From assembly GCF_000340885.1 (NCBI RefSeq), contig NC_020291.1, positions 3,099,001 to 3,163,000 on the forward strand: a stretch of DNA of 64,000 nt, read 5' to 3'. A model generated the notes under the pieces. It did no database searches, had not been told where the DNA came from, and saw only the letters and a list, made by a program, of their open reading frames with translations. The translations under genes and the position numbers were made by a program. Shown piece after piece: positions 32,385 through 40,823 of this stretch (within the stretch, counting starts at the first letter, position 1; the number at the start of each line of letters is the position of its first letter). This DNA is from Clostridium saccharoperbutylacetonicum N1-4(HMT). GTDB taxonomy: Bacteria > Bacillota > Clostridia > Clostridiales > Clostridiaceae.

Positions 32385-32818
32385 ATGATAGTAAAAAAAT
32401 TAGAAGAATATATGATTGATGAATGCGTTGATTTGTATATTGACACATTTTCAAGAGAACCATGGAATGACGTATTTGAATCAAGGGTGCAAGTTTTAAA
32501 TTTTTTAATAATCATATAAAAAACAATTACTTTTTAGGATATGTTGCAATTATAGATGAGAAGATTACAGCATTAAGTATTGGAATGAAAAAACCTTGGA
32601 TTGAAGGAATGGAGTACTATATAGATGAATTTTGTGTAAGTTACTCGATGCAAGGGAATGGCATTGGAAGTGAGTTTTTAAAAGAAATAGAAAAAATGAA
32701 TGAATTAAAAGGAGTAAATAGCATAATTTTGAATACAGAAAAAGGGTATCTGTCCTATGATTTTTATATAAAAAATGGCTTTAATTCAATCAATGATTTA
32801 GTTGTTTTGGGAAAATAA
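32385..32818 (+). pseudogene. GNAT N-acetyltransferase gene broken by a one-base frameshift
   Basis: The frame from ATG 32385 (after AAGGAG) encodes the N-terminal part up to EPWNDVFESRVQVLNF and then stops at 32517-32519. After a T6 run (32501-32506) the next frame continues the fold without a break: NNHIKNNYFLGYVAI, the acetyl-CoA loop QGNGIGSEFLKEIEKM, and LSYDFYIKNGF. Restoring one T gives an intact protein of about 144 residues. Either a recent pseudogene, a slippage-controlled gene, or a sequencing error in the homopolymer. The GNAT assignment rests on the QGNGIG motif A and on the YDFYIKNGF motif B. Confidence 0.78.
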
Positions 32819-32868
32819 AAAAGATAATACAAATTAATTTATATAAAATTTAATTAGTTGAGGCGTAT

Positions 32869-33750
32869 ATGAAAAAGAAATATTTTTATAATAGTTTATT
32901 GATTTGTATGATATTTATGCAGCTAATGGGATGTAATAATCAAAAGATAAAATTGAATAACAAATCAGGTGATAATAGTAGTTTTGCAACTTCAATTACT
33001 AGTGAGAATGCTACAACAAAAATTGTTGATTATAGTAAAGCATTTAATGGTATTGAGGGCTGTGCAGTATTTTATAATAACGATAAAAAAGAATATCAAT
33101 TTTATAATAAAGAAGCCTGTGAAATAGAGGTATCACCTTGCTCTTCATTTAAGATAATTTCAACATTAACAGGTTTAAAGAATGGAATATTAACTTCGGC
33201 TGATACAAAAATGAAATATAATGGGACTAAATACCCCTTAGAAGCATGGAATAAAGATTTAACTTTAAAAGAGGCATTTCAAACATCATGTGTTTGGTAT
33301 TTTAGATCTGTTATTGATAAAGTTGGTCAAGATAGTATGCAGGCGGAACTTAATGAGATTCACTATGGGAATTGTGATATAAGAGAGTGGAAAGGCGGAA
33401 ACATTAATTTGCTACGTGAATTAAATGGTTTTTGGTTAGAATCTTCTTTGAAAATTTCACCAAAGGAACAAGTAAATGTTCTATCAATCATTTTTGAGGG
33501 TAAAACTGATTTCTCTCGTAAAAACATTGAAACTCTAAAAGAAATAATGTTAGTGGAGAGAAAAGGCAATATTTCTATATATGGTAAGACAGGGACAGGA
33601 TTTAAGAATAATGCTTGGTTTGTTGGTTGGTTAGAGAATGGAAGTGAAAAATATTCTTTTGCAGTTCATTTGAGTGATGGTAAGGGTAAGGATATTTCAG
33701 GGCAAATGGCAAAAGAAATTGCACTTAAAATTATAAGTGAATACTATTAA
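32869..33750 (+). CDS. Class D beta-lactamase-like lipoprotein
   Basis: A 293-residue protein. Lipobox LMGC at residues 19-22 predicts membrane-anchored lipoprotein. Catalytic motifs in order: S-S-F-K at 92-95 (the SxxK nucleophile and carbamylatable Lys), S-C-V at 140-142 followed by WYF, and K-T-G at 240-242 followed by TGFKNNAWFVGW. The order, spacing and KTG-to-end distance match clostridial class D (OXA/CDD-type) enzymes rather than BlaR sensors, because there is no membrane domain of BlaR type. It should hydrolyse beta-lactams at the outer face. No BlaI/BlaR gene is nearby. Confidence 0.87.
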   Translation: MKKKYFYNSLLICMIFMQLMGCNNQKIKLNNKSGDNSSFATSITSENATTKIVDYSKAFNGIEGCAVFYNNDKKEYQFYNKEACEIEVSPCSSFKIISTLTGLKNGILTSADTKMKYNGTKYPLEAWNKDLTLKEAFQTSCVWYFRSVIDKVGQDSMQAELNEIHYGNCDIREWKGGNINLLRELNGFWLESSLKISPKEQVNVLSIIFEGKTDFSRKNIETLKEIMLVERKGNISIYGKTGTGFKNNAWFVGWLENGSEKYSFAVHLSDGKGKDISGQMAKEIALKIISEYY

Positions 33751-33806
33751 GATAAGTAATGAAGTAATGTTGAGTTTATTTTAATAATATAAGGGAGATA
33801 AATTAT

Positions 33807-34625
33807 ATGAATAAAGTTTTGGTACTTGGAGGAAGTGGACTTCTAGGAACAGCTATAATAAAGGAAATGGATAAATATGAGAAGTATGAGATTTATACAA
33901 CCTATTATGAGCATCTGCCTTCAATAAATAAAGAGTTATGTTTTAAGCTAGATTTAGAAGATGTTGAGAATATTAACTGTATTTTAAAAAATATAGAGCC
34001 TAAGATTGTTATATCTTGTTTAAGAGGAGATTTTGACAAACAGTTGATTTTGCATACAAAAGTTGCCAAGTATTTGAAAGAAAATAATGGTAAATTGTAT
34101 TTCTTCTCTACGACAAATGTATTTGATAATGATTATAGCAAGCCACATTATGAAGACGATGCACCTAATTCAAGAACCGATTATGGAAGATTTAAAATTG
34201 CATGTGAAAAAAGCATTATTGAGATATTGAAGGAAAATTCATGTATATTAAGAATTCCTCAAGTTTGGGGAAAAGATTCTCCAAGGCTTACAGAACTATT
34301 AAATACAATTAATAATAATGAAGCTATAACTGTATTCCCAAAACTTTTTCTTAATGTTAATTCAGATGAAATGATTGCAAAGCAATTAAGTTATATTATA
34401 GAAAATAGATTGATTGGAATTTTCCATTTGGCCTCAGAAGATATTGATAATCAAAGTAGCTTTTATAAAAGATTAATAATGAAATTAGGATTTGATAATA
34501 CACTTATTAATGAAAATTTAGAAGAAGAAGGTTATTTTGCGCTTGAATCAAAAAGGATGAATGAATTTCCCGAGTACTTAAGAGTAAATAGCAAAGCGGT
34601 AATTAAATATCTAACAGCCAAATAA
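33807..34625 (+). CDS. RmlD-like NAD(P)-dependent reductase/epimerase
   Basis: A 272-residue short-chain dehydrogenase of the extended type. Rossmann motif GGSGLLGTA at residues 7-15. FFSTTNVFDNDYSKPHYEDD and the YGRFKIACEK block give the YxxxK catalytic pair near 128-132. The closest named family is dTDP-4-dehydrorhamnose reductase (RmlD substrate-binding). No other rhamnose-nucleotide gene is adjacent, so substrate is open. ATG behind AAGGGAGAT. Followed 28 bp later by a DUF1847 gene. Confidence 0.8.
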   Translation: MNKVLVLGGSGLLGTAIIKEMDKYEKYEIYTTYYEHLPSINKELCFKLDLEDVENINCILKNIEPKIVISCLRGDFDKQLILHTKVAKYLKENNGKLYFFSTTNVFDNDYSKPHYEDDAPNSRTDYGRFKIACEKSIIEILKENSCILRIPQVWGKDSPRLTELLNTINNNEAITVFPKLFLNVNSDEMIAKQLSYIIENRLIGIFHLASEDIDNQSSFYKRLIMKLGFDNTLINENLEEEGYFALESKRMNEFPEYLRVNSKAVIKYLTAK

Positions 34626-34653
34626 TAATAAAATTTTGAAAGAAGGTTTTTAT

Positions 34654-35256
34654 ATGCATAACTGTGCCTTATGTTCTATTCATGCATGTAACAAAGGAGA
34701 ATTAGATAAAGCTCCAAAAAATTGTCCAAGTCTTGATGAAAATATAGAAGATATGAAAGAAATATATAAAGAGGAAGAAAACTATAGAATTGCGAAAGCA
34801 TCAGCATTAGTTGTAAGTAAAGGATATTGTGAAAAGACAAGGTTAGAAGAGATAATGGATTTTGCAAATAGATGCGAATATAAAAATATAGGTATAGCGT
34901 TTTGTATAGGATTAGCTAATGAAGCTAAAATGTTAAGTAAGATCCTTAAATATAATGGATTTACTGTAAATTCTATCATCTGCAAGAATGGAAGTATCTC
35001 AAAAGAATTTATTGATATAAAGTCAAATGCGCCAATGTGCAATCCAATTGGACAAGCTGAATTATTAAATAAAGCAAAAACAGATTTAAATATCCTTTTA
35101 GGATTGTGTGTAGGACATGATTCGCTATTTATAAAATATTCGGAAGCTCCAATAACTATTTTTGCTGTAAAAGATAGAGTTTTAGCACATAATCCATTAG
35201 GAGCAATATATCAAGCGGAATCTTATTACAAGGATAAATTATTCCCTGAAAATTGA
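34654..35256 (+). CDS. DUF1847 metal-binding protein
   Basis: A 200-residue protein. The N-terminus MHNCALCSIHACNKGELDKAPKNCP is a Cys/His cluster typical of DUF1847. The rest is alpha/beta with IGIAFCIGLANEAKML, NAPMCNPIGQA and LGLCVGHDSLFIKYS, which are conserved across the family. Probably binds a metal or Fe-S; function unproven. I place the start at ATG 34654, since GAAAGAAGG is 7 bp upstream and the Cys cluster begins there; a TTG at 34636 is in frame but has no site. Confidence 0.85.
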   Translation: MHNCALCSIHACNKGELDKAPKNCPSLDENIEDMKEIYKEEENYRIAKASALVVSKGYCEKTRLEEIMDFANRCEYKNIGIAFCIGLANEAKMLSKILKYNGFTVNSIICKNGSISKEFIDIKSNAPMCNPIGQAELLNKAKTDLNILLGLCVGHDSLFIKYSEAPITIFAVKDRVLAHNPLGAIYQAESYYKDKLFPEN

Positions 35257-35257
35257 A

Positions 35258-35290
35258 ACTTCCTACTACTAAAGTAGTAGGTTTGGTATT
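35258..35290 (+). terminator. Weak terminator after DUF1847 gene
   Basis: CCTACTAC-TAAA-GTAGTAGG stem (35262-35281) with only a short T/G run after it. Confidence 0.5.
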
Positions 35291-35369
35291 AAAAATAGTC
35301 AAATAATAATATTGAAATAGATACCATGAGAGAGTAAAATGTATTTAATATAAAAATAAGAATGCAATG

Positions 35370-35416
35370 AGGCATATGTAATTCTCTAGGTTTAGAGATC
35401 ATATGTCTTTTTTTTA
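35370..35416 (+). terminator. Terminator in the leader of the LuxR-type gene (possible attenuator)
   Basis: Nine-pair outer stem (AGGCATATG / CATATGTCT) with inner stem TCTCTA / TAGAGA and T8. It lies 27 bp upstream of the regulator start with no ORF between it and the preceding gene's own hairpin, so it ends either an sRNA or a conditional leader. Confidence 0.78.
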
Positions 35417-35442
35417 TTAAATAAAGGAAGGAAGTTTTATAT

Positions 35443-36204
35443 ATGCGTAACTTAGAAACTAATGATTGGATGGTTATTAATAATATTGTTTATCAAATTA
35501 ATTCTATAGAGGATTCAGTGACCATGAGAAAAAACTTCCTTACTCAAATGGCTTTGATTTTAAATTTTGATAGTGCTGACTTTTATATTGCAGAAGAATT
35601 AAATAGTCATACCTTAATTAATCCTGTTTTTTATAATTATATACCTAAAGCTGATGAAAATTATATGGACAAGTATGATGGTATAGATTATAGCAGAGGG
35701 TTAATGTTTGGAGGAAAAAGCAAAGTATATAGGGAAAGCGATATAATTTCAGAAGAAAAAAGAGTTCAATCAGAGTATTATAAGAAATATTTTGAGCCAA
35801 ATAATTGGCATCACACTTTAAATATGATATTAGCTAATAAGGGACAATTTGTAGGAGTGGTTTGTTTTTTTAGATTAAAAGGGAAAGAAGATTATACTTA
35901 CGAAGATTCTTTTATACTTGATATGATAAAGGAACATCTAGCATTTAGATTATTTCAGGATTTAAATAAAAGTACTGCTGGAAGTGAAAAAATATCGGTT
36001 TCTGAATGTGCTAAGACTTATAGTTTAACAAAGCGAGAAGAATCAGTATTACATGAACTTATAAATGGAGCTGAGAGCAATGAAATCAGCAACAAATTAT
36101 GTATTACACCAAATACTTTAAAAAAGCATGTGTTGAATATTTATAGAAAACTAAACATAAAAAATAGAATTCAGTTATTTAAAATGGTTAAGGAAAAAGA
36201 ATAA
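35443..36204 (+). CDS. LuxR-family transcriptional regulator
   Basis: A 253-residue protein. The first about 170 residues look like a GAF/PAS-type sensory domain with many aromatics. The C-terminal 60 residues hold the LuxR HTH: LTKREESVLHELINGAESNEISNKLCITPNTLKKHVLNIYRKL-type spacing, with the recognition helix near CITPNTLKKHVLNI. No receiver Asp cluster or acyl-homoserine-lactone pocket signature is seen. It precedes the PII/ABC-transporter cluster in the same orientation with a 163-bp gap, so it is a plausible local regulator. Ribosome site AAGGAAGG. Confidence 0.82.
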   Translation: MRNLETNDWMVINNIVYQINSIEDSVTMRKNFLTQMALILNFDSADFYIAEELNSHTLINPVFYNYIPKADENYMDKYDGIDYSRGLMFGGKSKVYRESDIISEEKRVQSEYYKKYFEPNNWHHTLNMILANKGQFVGVVCFFRLKGKEDYTYEDSFILDMIKEHLAFRLFQDLNKSTAGSEKISVSECAKTYSLTKREESVLHELINGAESNEISNKLCITPNTLKKHVLNIYRKLNIKNRIQLFKMVKEKE

Positions 36205-36367
36205 AGTACTACTTTATAAGTATATATATCTTAAAAAGTATAATTAAAATGGTGTTTTTGGACAATTGTTATAAATAGTTTTTGATAGTATATTATTCAC
36301 AAGAAGTAGTTATCAAAGCTGAGTGTAACATATTTTCATATATTAAATTATTGGGGAGGGATATTAC

Positions 36368-36715
36368 GTGAAAGAAATTGTACTAATTATAAGACCAGAA
36401 AAATTAGAAATTGTAAAAAGTATTTTAGATGAATACCACTGTGGAGGTATGACAATTTCAACTGCAATGGGGTGTGGAACTCAAAGAGGTTCTGTTGAAG
36501 GTGTAAATGAAATTAAAGGGCTTAAAACAAATATTAATTTATTACCTAAAATTAAGGTTGAAGCAGTTGTAGAAGATAGTGTTTTAGAAGATATATTTTT
36601 AGCTGTCATAGACAAAGTTGGAACTGGACATGTTGGTGATGGTAAAATATTTGTAAGAAATATTGAGCAAGCTGTTCGTATCAGAACAGGTGAAAGAGGA
36701 GAAAAGGCTTTATAA
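36368..36715 (+). CDS. PII-family nitrogen signalling protein
   Basis: A 115-residue GlnB/GlnK homologue. N-terminus MKEIVLIIRPEKLEIVKSIL, B-loop TGHVGDGKIFV, and C-terminal AVRIRTGERGEKAL match the family, which reads ATP/ADP and 2-oxoglutarate. The T-loop, GCGTQRG then SVEGVNEIKGLKTNINLLPK, has no Tyr at the position of GlnB Tyr51 and is about three residues longer than in E. coli GlnB, so uridylylation of that kind is excluded. GTG start behind GGGGAGGG. A terminator follows, then the polyamine-type ABC operon; a link to that transporter is inferred from position. Confidence 0.88.
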   Translation: MKEIVLIIRPEKLEIVKSILDEYHCGGMTISTAMGCGTQRGSVEGVNEIKGLKTNINLLPKIKVEAVVEDSVLEDIFLAVIDKVGTGHVGDGKIFVRNIEQAVRIRTGERGEKAL

Positions 36716-36726
36716 TTATATATATG

Positions 36727-36770
36727 CAAAGGCGCATGAAGATTAATTTATCTTTATGCGCCTTTTTGAT
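36727..36770 (+). terminator. Terminator after the PII gene
   Basis: AAAGGCGCATGAAGAT / ATCTTTATGCGCCTTT stem with G-U pairing, then T5. Confidence 0.88.
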
Positions 36771-36876
36771 CCTTTTGAAATTAAGGTTGTGAAAATGAAA
36801 TAAAGAGAATAGAAAGATAACCAATTACGAAAATTTTATAAGCTATAAGTAATATTTGATAAGAGGAGTGAGTTAT

Positions 36877-37971
36877 ATGATTAAAAGAACATTAAAAAAG
36901 TTTATGGCAGTTGTAATGATGGGGACTATAATTACAGCAAGTTTAGCAGGGTGTGGATCAAGCTCCAAGCCAGCTGCTAGTGGGGATTCTAGCAGTGCAG
37001 CTTCAAGCAGCAAAGAATTAAACGTTATATGTTGGTCAGAATATTTGCCAGATGAAGTTGTAAAAGGCTTTGAAGATAAATATGGAGTTACAGTTAATTT
37101 GACAACTTTTACAGATCCAGATGAAATGCTAGCTAAGATGAAGTCAGGTGCTAAAGGTACTTACGATATGATAATTGGACCAGCACAAGATATAAAAACT
37201 TTAAAAGATCAAGAACTAATTCAAAAGGTTGATACAAGTAAAATTGAAAATTACAAAAATCTTGATGAGCAATATTTAAAAGAAGCAAATGATCCTAAAG
37301 CTGAATATAGTATTCCTTATTTAGGCACAAGCATTTTGATTGCTGTTAATACTGATAAAATAAAGGATAATATAAAGTCCTATAAGGATTTATTAAATCC
37401 AAAATATAAGGATACAATGGTGGTTGTGGAAGATGCTAGACCAATTGTCGGTATAGGTTTAATGGCAAGTGGTTATAAAATCAACGATACAAGTGATGAA
37501 GGGTTAAAGAAAGCTGAAACTTTTTTGACACAATTAAAACCAAATATTCATGCCTTTAATGGAGATAGTCCAAAAACTTTATTATTAAATGGTGAATGTT
37601 CCTTGGGGCTAGTTTATGGTGGTGAATGTGCTTTAGCGGCAGAACAAAATCCTGCAATAAAAGTAGTATATCCAGAGGAAGGTATTTATTTTACTTTTGA
37701 TATGATGATGAAGACAAATGGAGCTAAAAATCCTGAAAATGTAGATTTGTTCATGAATTATATTCTAGATAAAGATGTTAGTGCAACTATTTCTAAAACT
37801 TTCCCTTACGTAAATCCTAATAAAGCAGCTAGAGAGGTTTTAGGAGATAAATTTAAAAATAACACAATTGAGAATATACCAGAAGCAGAAATGAAAAAGA
37901 GTCAAGGTTTAGTTGATATTGGAGATAATGTTTCAAAGATAGTTGACTTATGGACTAAGTTTAAAGGATAA
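36877..37971 (+). CDS. potD: Spermidine/putrescine-type ABC substrate-binding lipoprotein
   Basis: A 364-residue protein. Signal sequence and lipobox SLAGC near residues 23-27, then a Ser-rich linker. The mature part begins LNVICWSEYLPDEVVKGFEDKYGV, the PotD/PotF start, with YDMIIGPAQDIK and SIPYLGTSILIAVNTDKI further on. It is expected to deliver polyamine or a related cation to the permeases. The start is ATG 36877 (AGAGGAG 9 bp upstream); the TTG at 36856 lacks a site. First gene of a five- or six-gene operon. Because the cluster also holds an amidohydrolase and an aldehyde dehydrogenase, the ligand may be an acylated amine rather than free polyamine. Confidence 0.87.
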   Translation: MIKRTLKKFMAVVMMGTIITASLAGCGSSSKPAASGDSSSAASSSKELNVICWSEYLPDEVVKGFEDKYGVTVNLTTFTDPDEMLAKMKSGAKGTYDMIIGPAQDIKTLKDQELIQKVDTSKIENYKNLDEQYLKEANDPKAEYSIPYLGTSILIAVNTDKIKDNIKSYKDLLNPKYKDTMVVVEDARPIVGIGLMASGYKINDTSDEGLKKAETFLTQLKPNIHAFNGDSPKTLLLNGECSLGLVYGGECALAAEQNPAIKVVYPEEGIYFTFDMMMKTNGAKNPENVDLFMNYILDKDVSATISKTFPYVNPNKAAREVLGDKFKNNTIENIPEAEMKKSQGLVDIGDNVSKIVDLWTKFKG

Positions 37972-37997
37972 AAATAACTCGCGTTGGAGGGGATGAA

Positions 37998-39128
37998 ATG
38001 TCTGAGGTTATCGTAAAAATAGACAATGTAAACAAACAATATGGAGAAAATCATGTAGTTAAAGATTTAATTCTTGATATAAAAAAAGGTGAATTTTTAA
38101 CAATGCTAGGTCCTTCTGGTTGTGGTAAAACCACAACCTTAAGGATGATAGCTGGATTTGAAACACCTACTAGTGGAAATATTTATATTGAAGGAGAAGA
38201 AATTCAAAATACCGAACCTTATGCAAGAGAAGTAAATACGGTTTTTCAAAATTATGCTTTATTTCCTCATATGACTATTTATGATAATTTAGCTTTTGGT
38301 CTAACCGTAAAAAAAGTAAATAAGGCAGAAATTAAAAAACGCGTTACTGAAATTCTTGAGTTGGTACAATTAGTTGGTTTTGAAAATAGAAAGCCTGATC
38401 AATTATCTGGAGGGCAAAAGCAAAGAGTTGCCATAGGCAGAGCGCTTATAAACAATCCTAAAGTTTTATTATTAGATGAACCTTTAGGAGCCTTAGATTT
38501 AAAGCTTAGAAAGCAAATGCAATTTGAATTAAAAAGACTTCAAAAAAAATTAGGAATTACTTTTATTTATGTAACCCACGATCAAGAAGAAGCTCTTACT
38601 ATGAGTGATAGAATTGCAATAATGTATGGAGGAAATTTAGAGCAGATAGGTACTCCAAAGGAGATATATGAAACACCGAAATCTAAATTTGTTGCCGATT
38701 TTATAGGGGAGTCAAATATTTTTTATGGGGTTGCCAATAAAATAAATAACGATGTATTAGATGTTAAATTAGAAAATGGAAGTGTATTAGCAGTAGATTC
38801 ACAAATAAGTGATAATGAAATAATTTATGTTTTAGTTAGACCAGAAAATATAAAGTTATCAAAAGAACCAGTAGAAGGCTTTAGCCTTTTTGGAAAGGTT
38901 AAAGAACACATATATATTGGTAATGTTAATAAGACAATTATTCTGCTTCCAACTGGCATGGAAGTTAAAATGAACACTACTCCAAAAGTAGAATTGCTGC
39001 CAGTTGGTTCGGAAATCTGCGTTTATTGGGAAAAAGAAGATGCTGTGGTTATTAAATCGCAAAGTCAAGAAATCTTCAATATTGTTGATAATCCAGTATT
39101 TACAGCAGAAAATCAAATAAAGCATTAG
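37998..39128 (+). CDS. potA: ABC transporter ATP-binding protein (PotA-like)
   Basis: A 376-residue protein. Walker A GPSGCGKTT near residues 38-46, Q-loop FQNYALFPHMT, signature LSGGQKQR, Walker B VLLLDEPLGALD, and H-loop YVTHDQEEAL are intact. The C-terminal about 100 residues form the TOBE (transport-associated OB) domain. It powers the PotBC permease from the cytoplasmic face. GGAGGGGATG precedes the ATG. It lies 26 bp after potD and 11 bp before potB, so it is in the operon. Confidence 0.92.
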   Translation: MSEVIVKIDNVNKQYGENHVVKDLILDIKKGEFLTMLGPSGCGKTTTLRMIAGFETPTSGNIYIEGEEIQNTEPYAREVNTVFQNYALFPHMTIYDNLAFGLTVKKVNKAEIKKRVTEILELVQLVGFENRKPDQLSGGQKQRVAIGRALINNPKVLLLDEPLGALDLKLRKQMQFELKRLQKKLGITFIYVTHDQEEALTMSDRIAIMYGGNLEQIGTPKEIYETPKSKFVADFIGESNIFYGVANKINNDVLDVKLENGSVLAVDSQISDNEIIYVLVRPENIKLSKEPVEGFSLFGKVKEHIYIGNVNKTIILLPTGMEVKMNTTPKVELLPVGSEICVYWEKEDAVVIKSQSQEIFNIVDNPVFTAENQIKH

Positions 39129-39139
39129 GGGGGATTTAA

Positions 39140-40003
39140 ATGAATAAAAAAGGAAAAATAAATTTACCTCTTATCACAACAGTTGGACCAGTTTCTACTT
39201 GGATGATTTTGCTAGTTGCAATTCCATTTTTATATGTATTTATCATGGCCTTTATGTATAAAGATCCAAGTGGAGGAGTAAAACTTGGTTTCACTTTAGA
39301 AAATTTTAAACAAGTATTTGATCCATTATATTTGAAGATATTTGGAGAATCGATATTTATTTCACTGTTTACAACTATAGTATGCATAGTAATAGCTTAT
39401 CCATTCACCTATTTTATAGCTCAGAAAACAACTATAAAAAAGACTGTATTTATGGCAATGGTTATAGTTCCATTTTTAGTTAGTTCTTTAATAAGACTAT
39501 TTGGGTGGATTAATATATTAAGAAAAGATGGGATATTAAATTCCTTACTAATAAAATTAGGTTTGACTCAACAGCCATTAGAATTAGTTTATAACACTAC
39601 AGGGGTTATGATAGGGCTTGTATATATGTTATTACCTTTTATGATTTTACCTTTATATAGTTCTATTGAAAAGCTTGATAAATCTTTACTTGAAGCTTGC
39701 AGTGATTTAGGAGCCAAACCAGCAAAGGCCTTTTTAAAGGTAACCTTACCGCTTACTATGCCAGGAATATTTGCAGGAAGCATTTTGGTATTTATACCAG
39801 CTTTAGGATATTTCTTTGTTACTGATATACTTGGAGGAAGTAAAACTCAGGTTATAGGTAACATTATAAGAAATCAATTTATAACAGCAAGAAATTGGCC
39901 ATTAGGTTCAGCAATTTCAATTTTCTTAATAGTAATTACCTTGATTTTAGTATGGTTATATCAAAAATCAGGTGGAAGTATGGATGATTTAGGAGGGATA
40001 TAA
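39140..40003 (+). CDS. potB: ABC transporter permease (PotB-like)
   Basis: A 287-residue membrane protein with six segments. The EAA loop that contacts the ATPase reads LLEACSDLGAKPAKAFLKVTLPLTMPG-like, spaced as in MetI-type permeases, near residues 190-215. It pairs with the following permease to make the channel. GGGGGGATT precedes the ATG. The stop abuts the next start codon directly (0 bp), so translation is coupled. Confidence 0.9.
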   Translation: MNKKGKINLPLITTVGPVSTWMILLVAIPFLYVFIMAFMYKDPSGGVKLGFTLENFKQVFDPLYLKIFGESIFISLFTTIVCIVIAYPFTYFIAQKTTIKKTVFMAMVIVPFLVSSLIRLFGWINILRKDGILNSLLIKLGLTQQPLELVYNTTGVMIGLVYMLLPFMILPLYSSIEKLDKSLLEACSDLGAKPAKAFLKVTLPLTMPGIFAGSILVFIPALGYFFVTDILGGSKTQVIGNIIRNQFITARNWPLGSAISIFLIVITLILVWLYQKSGGSMDDLGGI

Positions 40004-40810
40004 ATGACAAAAACTCAAAAAAGAAATATAACTAAGGTTTTAAAAAATATATATATTTATCTAGTTTTCTTGTTTTTATATCTTCCTATTCTGTATGTAA
40101 TTATTTTTTCATTCAATACTTCAAAGTTAAATATTGTTTTCGAAAGCTTTACCCTTCAGTGGTATGGAAGTTTCTTTAAAAACAGAACGCTTATGGATGC
40201 ACTCATGAATACCTTGATTGTTGGTATTTTAAGTACTGTTTTTTCAACAATTATTGGAACAATTGGCGCTATTGGATTAAGTAAATATAGGTTCAAAGGA
40301 AGAGGTATAATAGATAAATTATTATATATTCCTATTGTAATTCCAGAAGTAGTACTAGGAGTTGCTTTACTATCAATATATTCAATATTAAGTGTTCCAT
40401 TAGGGCTATTAAGTTTGGTTATATCTCATATTACCTTCAGTATCCCTTTTGTTGTAATTACAGTTAGAGCAAGACTTGCTGGTTTTGATAAGTATTTAGA
40501 AGAAGCAGCTATGGATTTAGGTGCAAATAGAATTGTGACTTTTTGGAAAGTAGCACTGCCACTTATAATGCCAGGAGTTTTATCTGGTGCAATGCTTGCA
40601 TTTTCTTTATCTATTGATGATGTTGTTATTAGTTTCTTTACAACAGGACCAGGAAGTACCACTTTACCACTTAAAATTTTCTCTATGGTAAAGACTGGAG
40701 TAACACCAGAAGTAAATGCTTTATCTACAGTAATAATGCTAGTTACTATTGTAATAATAGTAATTAATACTTGGTTTCAAGTTAAAAAATTAAAAGCAGT
40801 TAAAGCATAA
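40004..40810 (+). CDS. potC: ABC transporter permease (PotC-like)
   Basis: A 268-residue permease with six membrane segments. The EAA loop reads EEAAMDLGANRIVTFWKVAL near residues 165-185, and DDVVISFFTTGP, conserved in PotC, is at about 205-216. It completes the polyamine-type importer together with PotB. Start codon immediately follows the potB stop, with GGAGGGATAT inside potB. Thirteen bases separate its stop from the amidohydrolase start. Confidence 0.9.
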   Translation: MTKTQKRNITKVLKNIYIYLVFLFLYLPILYVIIFSFNTSKLNIVFESFTLQWYGSFFKNRTLMDALMNTLIVGILSTVFSTIIGTIGAIGLSKYRFKGRGIIDKLLYIPIVIPEVVLGVALLSIYSILSVPLGLLSLVISHITFSIPFVVITVRARLAGFDKYLEEAAMDLGANRIVTFWKVALPLIMPGVLSGAMLAFSLSIDDVVISFFTTGPGSTTLPLKIFSMVKTGVTPEVNALSTVIMLVTIVIIVINTWFQVKKLKAVKA

Positions 40811-40823
40811 GGACGTGATAAAT

